This document shows positions 18,241 to 26,979 of a stretch of DNA of 64,000 bases, piece by piece (the first letter of the stretch is position 1; each line of letters begins with the position of its first letter). The position numbers were made by a program, and so were the translations under genes. Location of the stretch: assembly GCA_024809215.1 (NCBI GenBank), contig JANUBW010000001.1:2687335-2751334 (forward strand), read 5' to 3'. The DNA is from Niastella sp. OAS944. Its GTDB lineage: Bacteria; Bacteroidota; Bacteroidia; Chitinophagales; Chitinophagaceae. The notes below the pieces were generated by a model. That model was not told the origin of the DNA and searched no databases. It worked only from the letters and a program-made list of their open reading frames with translations.

Positions 18241-18730
18241 TAAGCTTTACTTCTTCAGCCAGAGTTTTGATATATTTCTCCTGTTGAGATTTATCAGTTA
18301 ACTCACGACGTAATACTTTTTCAGCTACTTCAATAACCAGTGCACCAACCTGATTTTTTACATCAGTGAGAGCAGCCATTTTCTGTTGCTGAATAGCAGC
18401 GTTGGCATCGGTAATGATCTTGTTGGCTTCTACTTTAGCCTGCTCTTTTGCTTCGGCAATGATCTTGTCTTTGGTATCACGTGCCTCTTTCAGCAATTGC
18501 GCTCTTTCTTCACGGGCTTTGGCAAGCAGGGCTTCGTTCTCACTTTTCAGTTGAGCCATTTCAGCTTTTACCCTTTCAGCAGTAGCCAGTGAATCGGCAA
18601 TACCGGTTTCACGCTCTTTCAGTGACTTCAAAATAGGCTTCCAGGCGAATTTTCCCAGAATGATCAAAAGGATCAAAAATGCGATTAAGTTCCACACTAA
18701 CAAGCCTAATCCGGGGGTAAGTAATTCCAT
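18236..18730 (-). CDS. atpF: F1Fo ATP synthase subunit b
   Basis: The 164-residue protein has one N-terminal membrane helix (LLVWNLIAFLILLIILGKFAW) and a long charged alpha-helix rich in Ala, Lys, Glu and Gln (VKAEMAQLKSENEALLAKAR). This is the layout of the b-type peripheral stalk subunit that prevents F1 from turning with the rotor. Length matches the family. It lies 103 bp after atpE in the operon. Confidence 0.96.
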   Translation of the reverse strand: MELLTPGLGLLVWNLIAFLILLIILGKFAWKPILKSLKERETGIADSLATAERVKAEMAQLKSENEALLAKAREERAQLLKEARDTKDKIIAEAKEQAKVEANKIITDANAAIQQQKMAALTDVKNQVGALVIEVAEKVLRRELTDKSQQEKYIKTLAEEVKLN

Positions 18731-18833
18731 TGTAAATTAATATTTATGGTATTGTATGCTTTTCAAGAGAAAAATACTGCATTCGCCGCCCTTTGCATTG
18801 AATGCAGTACTGTTTTTACGTGCGAACCATCTA

Positions 18834-19103
<270 letters not shown>

Positions 19104-19115
19104 CTAATTCTAAAC

Positions 19116-20327
19116 TTATACTACTACCGGATCTCCGTGTCCTGGTACATCATCATGATCGTGACCACCTTCAAACGCCTGGCCAATAAACACCGCTGTA
19201 AGGTTACAGAAAATGTAAGCCTGCAGAAATGCCACCAGGATCTCAATTACGTAAATGAATACGGCCATGGCAATAAAGAACGGTGAAGTTCCATAAGCCA
19301 GCACAGTGTTCATGGCGCCAAAAATGAATATCAAACATATGAAAGCCAAAATGATAACGTGACCTGAGATCATATTGGCAAAAAGACGAATGATCAATGC
19401 GAAAGGCTTGGTGAAAATACCCATGATCTCCACTGGGATCAAAATTGGTTTTACGCCCAGGGGTACAGGCGGGTTAAAAATGTGTCCCCAGAAATGCTTG
19501 TTACTGCTGAACAGGATAACAATAAAAGCTATGATACCCAGTATGGCAGTAAAGGCAATATTACCGGTTACGTTAGCAGAACCTGGTACCAGGCCAATAA
19601 GGTTATTGATAAGGATAAAGAAGAAGATGGTGAGCAACAAAGGCATATACTTTTCGTAGCTATGACCCAGGTTAGCTTTGGCCACATCGTCTCTTACAAA
19701 AGTGATAACAGGCTCAACCGCATTTTGAAAACCTTTAGGCGCACTGGTGTGGCCATATCCCTTTTTATACTTCCTGGCAATGTTCGTCATGATCAATATC
19801 AACAGAATAACTGATAATATAACCTGTGCGGCATTGCGTGTTATGGAGAAGTCGTACACTTTGGCATTTACATCGGGTTTACCATCGGCACCTAAAGCAT
19901 AAATCTTTTCGTTTGCGTAAACATATTTACCATCTGCACCTTTCAATTCACCCAGTTCTTTATTATGCTCTCTCCAATGATCGGTAACCCACACATAGCC
20001 TTCATGCGCTTCGGCACCATGGTGAAATTCTGAAGACATGAAAGAGGTAAACCCTTTTTCAGGAGAGTATAAAATTATCGGCAATGGAATAGAAATGCCA
20101 TGTCCGTTTATTTCTGCAAAATGGAATTCGTGACCATCAGAAACGTGTTCAATGATCGTTTTGGCAGGATCCAATTTCTTCTCCTCTTTTGCTCCATGTG
20201 CTTCTGCCTGATGAACTCCTTCACCAGGTTTATCACCTTCCGGCTGTGCAGACAGTAAAAGTGGAGAAACCAATAAACTCAGGCTGAAAACCGCTACCAA
20301 TAAGGATTTGACGCTTCTGACCAGCAT
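19116..20327 (-). CDS. atpB: F1Fo ATP synthase subunit a with long N-terminal extension
   Basis: The 403-residue protein is much longer than the E. coli subunit (271). The additional N-terminal part has a signal-like hydrophobic stretch (LLVAVFSLSLLVSPLLLSAQ) and a charged, histidine-rich region, followed by about six membrane helices. The essential arginine is R314 in LIIRLFANMISGH, which faces the c-ring carboxylate. A histidine-rich tail (GGHDHDDVPGHGDP) closes the chain. An exported N-terminal extension is usual in Bacteroidota subunits a. It is the first gene of the operon, with a TATCTTTG promoter element 20 bp upstream. Confidence 0.95.
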   Translation of the reverse strand: MLVRSVKSLLVAVFSLSLLVSPLLLSAQPEGDKPGEGVHQAEAHGAKEEKKLDPAKTIIEHVSDGHEFHFAEINGHGISIPLPIILYSPEKGFTSFMSSEFHHGAEAHEGYVWVTDHWREHNKELGELKGADGKYVYANEKIYALGADGKPDVNAKVYDFSITRNAAQVILSVILLILIMTNIARKYKKGYGHTSAPKGFQNAVEPVITFVRDDVAKANLGHSYEKYMPLLLTIFFFILINNLIGLVPGSANVTGNIAFTAILGIIAFIVILFSSNKHFWGHIFNPPVPLGVKPILIPVEIMGIFTKPFALIIRLFANMISGHVIILAFICLIFIFGAMNTVLAYGTSPFFIAMAVFIYVIEILVAFLQAYIFCNLTAVFIGQAFEGGHDHDDVPGHGDPVVV

Positions 20328-20346
20328 ACCTGTTTTAAATTTTGCG

Positions 20347-20354
20347 CAAAGATA
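20347..20354 (-). promoter_or_regulatory. -7 element of the ATP synthase operon
   Basis: The minus strand reads TATCTTTG, an exact TAnnTTTG match, 19 bp upstream of the atpB start. This implies a leader of only a dozen bases. No clear TTG at the usual -33 spacing was found. Confidence 0.55.
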
Positions 20355-20611
20355 AGCAGCGGAAAGTCAAAAACACACCAATAATCAAAGTATTTATTCC
20401 ACAGTCATCCAGTACTGTAGGGAGTTTCGACCGATTTTGACCCAGGCAGGCCAGAACTTCATATTATAATTTCACACATACATATAAAACTATCTAATTC
20501 ACCCCAAAATAGAGGCTACTCCGCAGTATTTTTAAATAACTTATTAGAGTCAGATTCGTATCAAATCCGGGATTTAATGCGGTCAGGCATTTGTCATTCA
20601 TATATTTAATG

Positions 20612-20745
20612 CATACAAAACACACAGTAAACACAAATTTTGCCTGGGTTTGGTCTGCGTTTGGTCTGGGTTTGATGTGTATTTGGTCTGTGCTTAACTG
20701 CAATAAGACACGCATAAAACCCGAAGCAGACCCCAAGATCTCCCA
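20612..20745. repeat. Degenerate TTTGGTCTG-word repeats
   Basis: The plus strand repeats the word TTTGGTCTGnG four times between 20648 and 20691. It is flanked on the left by ACAAAACACACAGTAAACAC and on the right by CATAAAACCCGAAGCAGACC, which are partly its inverse. The surrounding 20.33-20.83 kb contains no convincing gene; short frames on both strands read only the repeat words. Confidence 0.55.
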
Positions 20746-20831
20746 TCTGACAACAATCACATTAAATAAATTAACATGTATGGGCGAAGGAATGATACTA
20801 AACTATTACTTGAAATTTTTAATACCTGCTA

Positions 20832-22655
20832 CTAGGCTGGAATATGTTTCTCAAACTGCATTTGATGAAGTTTGAAATAAAAGCCCTGGTGGGCAATGAG
20901 TTCTTCGTGAGTACCCAATTCTTTTATTTCGCCTTTGTCGAGCACTATAATTTTACTGGCCTTGCGAATGGTGCTCAGGCGGTGGGCAATTACAATGGAG
21001 GTTCGGCCGGCGATGAGCTTATCGATGGCTTTTTGTATAAGTAGTTCACTTTCAGTGTCTACTGAAGATGTGGCTTCGTCGAGTATTAAGATGGAAGGAT
21101 TATATAATAAAGCTCTTATGAACGACAGTAATTGACGTTGGCCCAGCGAAAGGCTGCCGCCCCGTTCCATTACATTATAATCATAACCGCCGGGCAGCTG
21201 CATTATAAAATCATGCATATCAATCATTTTGGCGGCTGCTATTACCTGTTCCCGCGAAATGGCCGGGTTGCGCAGGGTAATATTATCAAGCACTGAACCC
21301 GAAAACAGGAACACATCCTGCAACACCGTGCCTATTTGTTTACGCAGGGCTTCCAATTGGTAATCTTCCACCTTTACATCATCGATCTTTATAGCCCCAT
21401 GTTGTATATGGTACAAGCGGTTAAGTAAACTTATAATGGAGGTTTTACCACTTCCGGTATGGCCTACAATAGCAACGGTATCGCCGGGTTTTACTTCAAA
21501 AGAGATATTCTTTAGCACATACCGGTCGTCTACATAGGCGAACGATACATTTTCAAAGCTGATCTTACCTTTTACAGAGTTGGGGGCAAATGTGCCTTCG
21601 GTCTTTATTACATCTTCATTATCCAGCACCTTGAACACGCGTTCACTGGCCACCATACCCATTTGCAGCACATTGAACTTATCGGCAATAACCCGCAACG
21701 GGCGGAACAATAAGTTGAGGCAAAGGAAAAAAGAGAACATTTTACCTATCAGTAACCTGCCTGCTTCGGGGTCGTCTTTATATATATCCAACGCATGCGT
21801 TGCCGCCCACCAAACCATTAAACCGGTGCCTACCGCCAGCACAATTTCCACAACAGGAAAAAAAACCGAGTATGCGAAAATGGCATTGATGTTTGCGTTG
21901 CGATGTTCTTTATTAATTGATCTGAACTTTTTAAACTCTTTATCTTCAGCAGCAAATGCCTGCACAATGGCCATACCGGTTATATGCTCCTGTACAAATG
22001 CATTGAGGTTGGCCACAGCATTACGCACTCTGATAAACGATTTGTTTACGCTTTCTTTAAACAAATAAGTTGCTACCAGCAAAATGGGGAACGAGGCCAG
22101 GCTAATAAGCGTCAACCGCCAGTCGACCCAAAACATAAAGATGAGCACGGCGATGATCGATAACAGGTCGGCAATGATAGGTATAAGCCCATCGGAAAAA
22201 ATGTCGTTGATGGCTTCAATATCGTTGATGGTGCGGGTAGTTAAAGTACCAATAGGTGTGGTATCGAACTGCGACAGATTTAGCCCAAGTATTTTCCGGT
22301 AAACATTCACCCGCAGGTCTTTCACTACGGTTTGTCCCAGCCAGGCGGTTAAATATGAGAAGTAAAAGCGAAAGGCCGTTTCGAGCAACAGTAAACCAAT
22401 TTGAATGAGCGTGATGAGGATGATGGTTCTTTCAACGCTTACCTTTTTGGCCATTTCGGTAAGGGATGCGCCATGCTGCACATGTTCATTTATGGTAACC
22501 TGAATAAGCCAGGGGCGTATGGGCGAAACAACGGCCAGCAGAATGGCCATTACAACCGAAAGAATGAATTTCGTTTTATAGGGCTTTGCATACTGAAATA
22601 CCCGCTTCAGTAAGCTAAAATCAAATATCGTTTTCCCCTTGCTATTTCCTGCCAT
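20832..22655 (-). CDS. ABC transporter, fused permease/ATPase (MsbA-like)
   Basis: The 607-residue half-transporter has an N-terminal exporter domain of six membrane helices (about 30-330) and a nucleotide-binding domain. The latter holds Walker A VGHTGSGKTS, Q-loop VLQDVFLF, signature LSLGQRQLLSF, Walker B ILILDEATSSVD and H-loop IAHRLSTI. It would work as a homodimer exporting lipids or drugs; MsbA-type lipid A flipping is possible but not shown by sequence alone. It is transcribed divergently from the 22780 gene, with a TATCTTTG element at 22666-22673 on its own strand. Confidence 0.92.
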   Translation of the reverse strand: MAGNSKGKTIFDFSLLKRVFQYAKPYKTKFILSVVMAILLAVVSPIRPWLIQVTINEHVQHGASLTEMAKKVSVERTIILITLIQIGLLLLETAFRFYFSYLTAWLGQTVVKDLRVNVYRKILGLNLSQFDTTPIGTLTTRTINDIEAINDIFSDGLIPIIADLLSIIAVLIFMFWVDWRLTLISLASFPILLVATYLFKESVNKSFIRVRNAVANLNAFVQEHITGMAIVQAFAAEDKEFKKFRSINKEHRNANINAIFAYSVFFPVVEIVLAVGTGLMVWWAATHALDIYKDDPEAGRLLIGKMFSFFLCLNLLFRPLRVIADKFNVLQMGMVASERVFKVLDNEDVIKTEGTFAPNSVKGKISFENVSFAYVDDRYVLKNISFEVKPGDTVAIVGHTGSGKTSIISLLNRLYHIQHGAIKIDDVKVEDYQLEALRKQIGTVLQDVFLFSGSVLDNITLRNPAISREQVIAAAKMIDMHDFIMQLPGGYDYNVMERGGSLSLGQRQLLSFIRALLYNPSILILDEATSSVDTESELLIQKAIDKLIAGRTSIVIAHRLSTIRKASKIIVLDKGEIKELGTHEELIAHQGFYFKLHQMQFEKHIPA

Positions 22656-22665
22656 ATCGAGTTTG

Positions 22666-22673
22666 CAAAGATA
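22666..22673 (-). promoter_or_regulatory. -7 element for the ABC exporter gene
   Basis: The minus strand reads TATCTTTG 10 bp upstream of the start codon at 22655, giving a near-leaderless transcript. It is the same octamer as at atpB. No TTG was seen at the -33 position. Confidence 0.45.
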
Positions 22674-22703
22674 GGCATAGTTTGTTAGCGATCTGTTACC
22701 TAT

Positions 22704-22733
22704 TTGATAAAAGGAAAGGAATACCTATATTTC
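22704..22733 (+). promoter_or_regulatory. Promoter of the 22780 gene
   Basis: TTG at 22704-22706 is followed after 19 bp by TATATTTC at 22726-22733, a one-base variant of TAnnTTTG, 46 bp before the start codon. Confidence 0.45.
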
Positions 22734-22779
22734 AAACCGTTAAAATTTTAAATTGTAATCATTCATTAAAACCTTACCA

Positions 22780-23430
22780 ATGACTGCAAAAGACCTGCTG
22801 CATAAATATCTTAATTATGCTTATTTGTGGCAAGTGCATACAGAAGACGAGCCATCGAAAATACGGCTGCAGCAATTGAATATTTTGTTCGAAGTTTTTA
22901 ACATTTCAACAAAAAATGCTGTTCCGTCATCGGCAAACTACCTTTCGGTGGGTACTGACGATATCATGAGCCGTAAAGATTATATAGCTGAGCTAACGGA
23001 TCTTGAGTACTTCACGTTGGGCGAGTTTTTAAACGACAGGCCATATGCAACCAATAAAGAGGTAGTCAAAATGGCAACCAGTGCAATAGGTGAAATAAAG
23101 GAACGCACCATTGAAGGGTTTAAAAACGAGATCCATATTACCTGGTTGTTCAGTAGCCTGTTAGAGTATAGAAGCGATGTTTATCGTTTTACATACCCGC
23201 CGAGCGGTATGATGGAGGGATACTCGGTAGGATTATATTATAGCTTTTATCTTCAGGGTAAATTAAGACAAACCATAGAATCAAATATCGAAGAAATTGA
23301 CGAGGTGTTATGGTTGCTGATAGATCCGCAAAAACGCGATATTCCTTTAACCGAACTCATAAGCAGGTTCAATTATCCTGATGCAGATCTTGATAAACTT
23401 GACTTTGACTGGAGAATTGAAAACTATTAA
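22780..23430 (+). CDS. Protein of unknown family (216 aa)
   Basis: I do not recognise this soluble, acidic protein. It has no signal peptide or membrane helix and looks mostly alpha-helical. Visible blocks are LLHKYLNYAYLWQVHTEDEP, an aromatic ITWLFSSLLEYRSDVYRFTYPP and a C-terminal WLLIDPQKRDIPLTELISRF. It has its own promoter and a strong terminator, so it is monocistronic. It stands between an exporter and a large periplasmic protein facing the other way, which does not suggest a role. Confidence 0.75.
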   Translation: MTAKDLLHKYLNYAYLWQVHTEDEPSKIRLQQLNILFEVFNISTKNAVPSSANYLSVGTDDIMSRKDYIAELTDLEYFTLGEFLNDRPYATNKEVVKMATSAIGEIKERTIEGFKNEIHITWLFSSLLEYRSDVYRFTYPPSGMMEGYSVGLYYSFYLQGKLRQTIESNIEEIDEVLWLLIDPQKRDIPLTELISRFNYPDADLDKLDFDWRIENY

Positions 23431-23435
23431 ATGAT

Positions 23436-23458
23436 AAAAGCCCCTGACAGGGGCTTTT
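23436..23458. terminator. Bidirectional terminator
   Basis: AAAAGCCCCTG-AC-AGGGGCTTTT type perfect hairpin with a two- to three-base loop, with A's on one side and T's on the other, so it can stop both the 22780 gene and the convergent 23480-25690 gene. Confidence 0.88.
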
Positions 23459-23479
23459 AACTATAAAATTTGTGCTCTA

Positions 23480-25690
23480 TTACTCACCCATTGATTTGCG
23501 ATACGCTTTAATGAAAATAGCGCCAAGGTTTTTGTATGGTGGAATATAATCGTCGAACTTTTCTTTGGCGGCGCCGGTAGCGAATTTCTTACTCAGCTCA
23601 CGCCAGGTACTTATCCAGTCAATATCCTTACCAGCCAGCAGCTTGTCGTTAAGCGAACCAATGATAGGATCATTAACGCTCATGGTACCTACCTGTTTTG
23701 AAGATATGATATGCGCATCGGGACAAGCCGTTAACACATCATTCAAATTATTATACCCACCACATGAACCCAGTACAACAATACGGGCGCTTTCGGGCAG
23801 TTTATGCAAGGTAGTTGCAAGGTGATAACTATGGCCGCGATGTATAACTATGGTAGGCGTTAAACCGCTTTCCTGCATATATTGAATAAGGTGGTTCTGC
23901 GCTTTATCATCGGGGTCATCTTCACCGTACAATGGTTTGTTGGCGAATATCCAAACGGGTTTGCCTTTTGTAGACATGATGGTTGTCCATTCAGATTTTC
24001 TTTCATCAATCCTCCATCCTGGTTTGCTACGGAAGTTGGCCATGAAACTTACATATGAGTTTTGACCATCTTTGTCTTCATCGCCATAAAAGAATACCTG
24101 CTGAATAACGCGACCACTATCATCCGTTAAGCTTTTATACTCTTTGCCATATATTGAAGGAATACCCAGCAACTCGCTTAGGTTAACTTTCTTTGTTGTG
24201 TCGGCCGATTCAAATAAAATGCGCAGCAGGTTGTAAATAACGGTACCTCTTTTATTATTATCCTGTACGTTTTTGGTGTAGCTCACATTTACCTCGTTAA
24301 CAATAAAAGCAGCCAGTTCTTTATTCTTATCCATAATGCTGCTGTATGAATCGGCTACGTCTACCGCATCTTCGAGATCATTGACCTTACGCGGTTTTTC
24401 TAACCCAATCACAAAGGCTTTCATTATAGTTTCCTGGTTCTTCTTATCCATTCTGCCCAAAAAGTCGTTCAGGGTATTATAACCGGCAGCCATTTTAATG
24501 AACTTTCTAAAGTAATCGCCATGCACGCTCATTATTAAACTATCGGCACGGGGGTTGGCCATTCGTTGCCAGATGCGTGGGTATACCCCCGATACGTAAC
24601 TTGAGGTGTAAATTTCATCTTCACCCAACACAGCCAGGTAGTACAATTCCTGCGCGCTTAACCCATCGAGCCGGCGAAAACGAACGGCAGGGTTGGGTAC
24701 GCCATGCAGCGCATTGATCTCACGAATAAAATACTCCCGTGCCTTGCGCCGCATCATTTCGGTAAGGGTTTGCATTTGATTGGCCGGATCGTTGTAAGGC
24801 GGTAATGACCGTTCAACATATTCTATCCTGGTTCTTACCAGCAGGCGGAAATAACTCAGTTCATTGTCTTTAACGCTGTCGATTGCCCCAAGGGTAATTT
24901 TACCGCGCATGAGGTTATCGAGGAAGGGGAAATATAATTGTCCGCTTTTACTGGCAGCAATACGGGCAACCAGCTGCACGGCCGAATCGGGGTGATTGCG
25001 AATCCGGTCGCTCAGTGCATTCCTGGCCTGGGCATAATCATACACCTTGCGAATATCATAGTTCAATGCCACTTTTATGAGGCTATCGGCATTGTTATAG
25101 GCGCCGGGATTTTTAGCCAGTTCGGCCATAATTTGCTCGGGATGCAGGGTGATGTACTTACGCATCAATATGGTACGTGATGTAGCCATGCCCGCATTAG
25201 TGTACATATATTCTTTAAGGCAATCGACCAATACTTTGGCTATGCCATATTCATTACTTTCAATAACAGGAGCAAAACTTTTTTGGTATTTGTCGAGCTC
25301 AATACACTGGGCAAACGCTTTTATAAGGGCAGGCGCTGCTGAGGCGGAAAAATCGCGGCGGTTAAGGTAAGTTATGTAGCCTTGCAAAAGCAGATCAACG
25401 CTACGCAGGTATTTGATCTTTTCCATGCTTTTAAGCGTAGAATCCATTTCTATCTGCATTTGCAGTTCATCTACACCACGTGTAAGGGCATCCATTATTT
25501 GCAGGCCAACGGTAGTGTCGGTAGCAATTTTTCCCTGGTTATTTAGCTGATTAACCTTTTTTTGCTGTTTATCAATATTGTTGTGCCATATTTCACGCTC
25601 CATGGCAACTTTAAACGAAACGGCCGTTTGCGCAAGAAGGGTTTGACCAACAAGTAAACAAATGACAATAAATGGTATATGTATCCTCAT
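23480..25690 (-). CDS. Large secreted protein, possible caspase-like C-terminus
   Basis: The start chosen is the ATG at 25690, opening the signal peptide MRIHIPFIVICLLVGQTLLAQ (736 residues). Most of the mature protein is alpha-helical and unrecognised. Near the C-terminus a short hydrophobic strand ends in VIHRGHS (H620/H623 counted from the upstream Met at 25699). After a helix, a second strand ends in VVLGSCGG (C646). A His and a Cys, each directly after a hydrophobic strand, is the arrangement of clan CD (caspase/gingipain/CHAT) peptidases, though the 23-residue spacing is short. It is monocistronic, with TATTTTTG 27 bp upstream. The peptidase idea is tentative. Confidence 0.75.
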   Translation of the reverse strand: MRIHIPFIVICLLVGQTLLAQTAVSFKVAMEREIWHNNIDKQQKKVNQLNNQGKIATDTTVGLQIMDALTRGVDELQMQIEMDSTLKSMEKIKYLRSVDLLLQGYITYLNRRDFSASAAPALIKAFAQCIELDKYQKSFAPVIESNEYGIAKVLVDCLKEYMYTNAGMATSRTILMRKYITLHPEQIMAELAKNPGAYNNADSLIKVALNYDIRKVYDYAQARNALSDRIRNHPDSAVQLVARIAASKSGQLYFPFLDNLMRGKITLGAIDSVKDNELSYFRLLVRTRIEYVERSLPPYNDPANQMQTLTEMMRRKAREYFIREINALHGVPNPAVRFRRLDGLSAQELYYLAVLGEDEIYTSSYVSGVYPRIWQRMANPRADSLIMSVHGDYFRKFIKMAAGYNTLNDFLGRMDKKNQETIMKAFVIGLEKPRKVNDLEDAVDVADSYSSIMDKNKELAAFIVNEVNVSYTKNVQDNNKRGTVIYNLLRILFESADTTKKVNLSELLGIPSIYGKEYKSLTDDSGRVIQQVFFYGDEDKDGQNSYVSFMANFRSKPGWRIDERKSEWTTIMSTKGKPVWIFANKPLYGEDDPDDKAQNHLIQYMQESGLTPTIVIHRGHSYHLATTLHKLPESARIVVLGSCGGYNNLNDVLTACPDAHIISSKQVGTMSVNDPIIGSLNDKLLAGKDIDWISTWRELSKKFATGAAKEKFDDYIPPYKNLGAIFIKAYRKSMGE

Positions 25691-25716
25691 ATGCTGCACT
25701 TCTGTAAGGGGTAGAG

Positions 25717-25724
25717 CAAAAATA
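25717..25724 (-). promoter_or_regulatory. -7 element for the 23480-25690 gene
   Basis: The minus strand reads TATTTTTG, an exact TAnnTTTG match, 27 bp upstream of the start codon at 25690. No -33 TTG at standard spacing was seen. Confidence 0.45.
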
Positions 25725-26122
25725 TGACCAAAGGGTTGTATAGGCGAGTTTGATTTTCAACCAGTATACAGCCGGGACCCATATACGCCATTTTGACTGT
25801 GGTTCGAGGGGTTATATGAAATACCAGCCGTTTAACTATTTGTTTTTCACTCAATGCCCACCTCGTCAACATTCTGCCATATTAGTAAAACAGTGATTTC
25901 AGGCGTAAGGTAGGGAAAAAGGGGGAAAATGGAAATATGGGGAATGGGTTAGCCATTCTTTTGGCTTGAACCTTGAGGCCTTGTGCTGGTTTACAGCAAC
26001 AGAAATCGTAACTTACAAATAAAGCATAGGATTTACCCTGACATTCAATGCCGTACAATGCCATGTGGCCATATTACCCCAGTTTTATCATTTTCTTAAA
26101 TTACTGAAAAGCACCTGGATCA

Positions 26123-26150
26123 TATTAACAAATTGTGAACTCAATATTAT
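26123..26150 (+). promoter_or_regulatory. Pho-box-like 11-bp direct repeats at the regulator gene
   Basis: TATTAA (26123), TGTGAA (26134) and TATTAT (26145) start exactly 11 bp apart. The array ends 26 bp before the -7 element and 51 bp before the PhoB-like gene. The 11-bp period is that of the E. coli Pho box. This would fit autoregulation; the matches are degenerate and AT-rich. Confidence 0.4.
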
Positions 26151-26176
26151 CATTTACAGGAAAGCCTCATTTATGG

Positions 26177-26184
26177 TAGGTTTG
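26177..26184 (+). promoter_or_regulatory. -7 element of the response regulator gene
   Basis: TAGGTTTG matches TAnnTTTG exactly and lies 17 bp before the start codon at 26202. Confidence 0.55.
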
Positions 26185-26201
26185 CCAAAATTTTTATTTT
26201 A

Positions 26202-26879
26202 ATGAATGCTAAAGGCAAGATCCTGATTGCAGATGATGAACCGGATATAGTTGAAATTATCAGGTATAATCTCACGAAAGAGGGTTACGAGATAGTAACA
26301 GCTACTAATGGGGACGATGCCATTCAAAAAGCTAAATTAAGTCAGCCCGACCTCATCATTCTGGATATAATGATGCCCCGCAAAAATGGGGTTGAAGTTT
26401 GCGAAATACTCCGTGGCCAACCGGCATTTAAAGATACCGTAATTGTTTTTTTAACTGCCCTTAGCGACGAAAGCTCACATGTAAAAGGTTTGGAAACCGG
26501 CGCCGATGATTACATCAGCAAACCGGTTAGTCCAAAGATCCTTGTAAGCCGTATTCACGCAATGTTTCGCCGCATTAACAAAGAGCCTGAAGAGAAAGTG
26601 ATCAAGATCGATAACCTCGAAATTGACCCGGTTAAGTTTGAGGCCAAAGTTGATAGCAAAGGGGTGGTATTAGCTAAAAAAGAATTTGAATTACTATACC
26701 TGCTGGCATCTAAACCAGGCCGTGTTTTTCTGCGTAACGAGATCTTAAACCAAATTTGGGGTAACGACGTAATTGTAGGCGACCGTACCATCGATGTACA
26801 TATTCGAAAAATTCGTCAAAAGCTCGGTATCGATTGTATCACTACTGTAAAAGGAGTTGGGTACAAATTCACCATGTAG
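26202..26879 (+). CDS. OmpR/PhoB-family response regulator
   Basis: The 225-residue protein has a receiver domain with the acidic pocket D11/D12, phosphoacceptor D55 (LIILDIMMP), T85 (FLTALS) and K107 (DDYISKP). A winged-helix domain (about 130-225) carries RVFLRNEILNQIWGNDV-type and VDVHIRKIR-type blocks (here IDVHIRKIRQKLG). All switch residues are intact. The gene is followed after 100 bp by a PhoR-like kinase. The 11-bp repeats upstream, and similar ones at the phosphate genes near 40-41.7 kb, suggest it is the PhoB of this organism; that is inference. The neighbourhood has no phosphate transporter closer than 9 kb. Confidence 0.93.
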   Translation: MNAKGKILIADDEPDIVEIIRYNLTKEGYEIVTATNGDDAIQKAKLSQPDLIILDIMMPRKNGVEVCEILRGQPAFKDTVIVFLTALSDESSHVKGLETGADDYISKPVSPKILVSRIHAMFRRINKEPEEKVIKIDNLEIDPVKFEAKVDSKGVVLAKKEFELLYLLASKPGRVFLRNEILNQIWGNDVIVGDRTIDVHIRKIRQKLGIDCITTVKGVGYKFTM

Positions 26880-26880
26880 T

Positions 26881-26975
26881 AATAAGGTAATGCGATAATT
26901 AGCTAATTTGCCAGTAACGATTGGCTTCAACCATATATTAGCAAATTAGCACATTAGCCAATTATCACATTATTC
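26881..26975. repeat. Inverted short-period repeats between regulator and kinase
   Basis: The left arm (AATAAGGTAATGCGATAATTAGCTAATTTGC, 26881-26911, given here as one block of repeated TAAT/GCTAAT words) is inverted by the right arm from 26938 (TTAGCAAATTAGCACATTAG, then CCAATTATCACATTAT). About 26 bp of unrelated sequence form the loop. It fills the whole gap between the two co-directional genes, so it would be transcribed. Confidence 0.65.
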
Positions 26976-26979
26976 TTCT

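Noticed and set aside
20494..20875. Two short frames on opposite strands upstream of atpB
   Set aside because: Both mainly translate the TTTGGTCTG word repeats.
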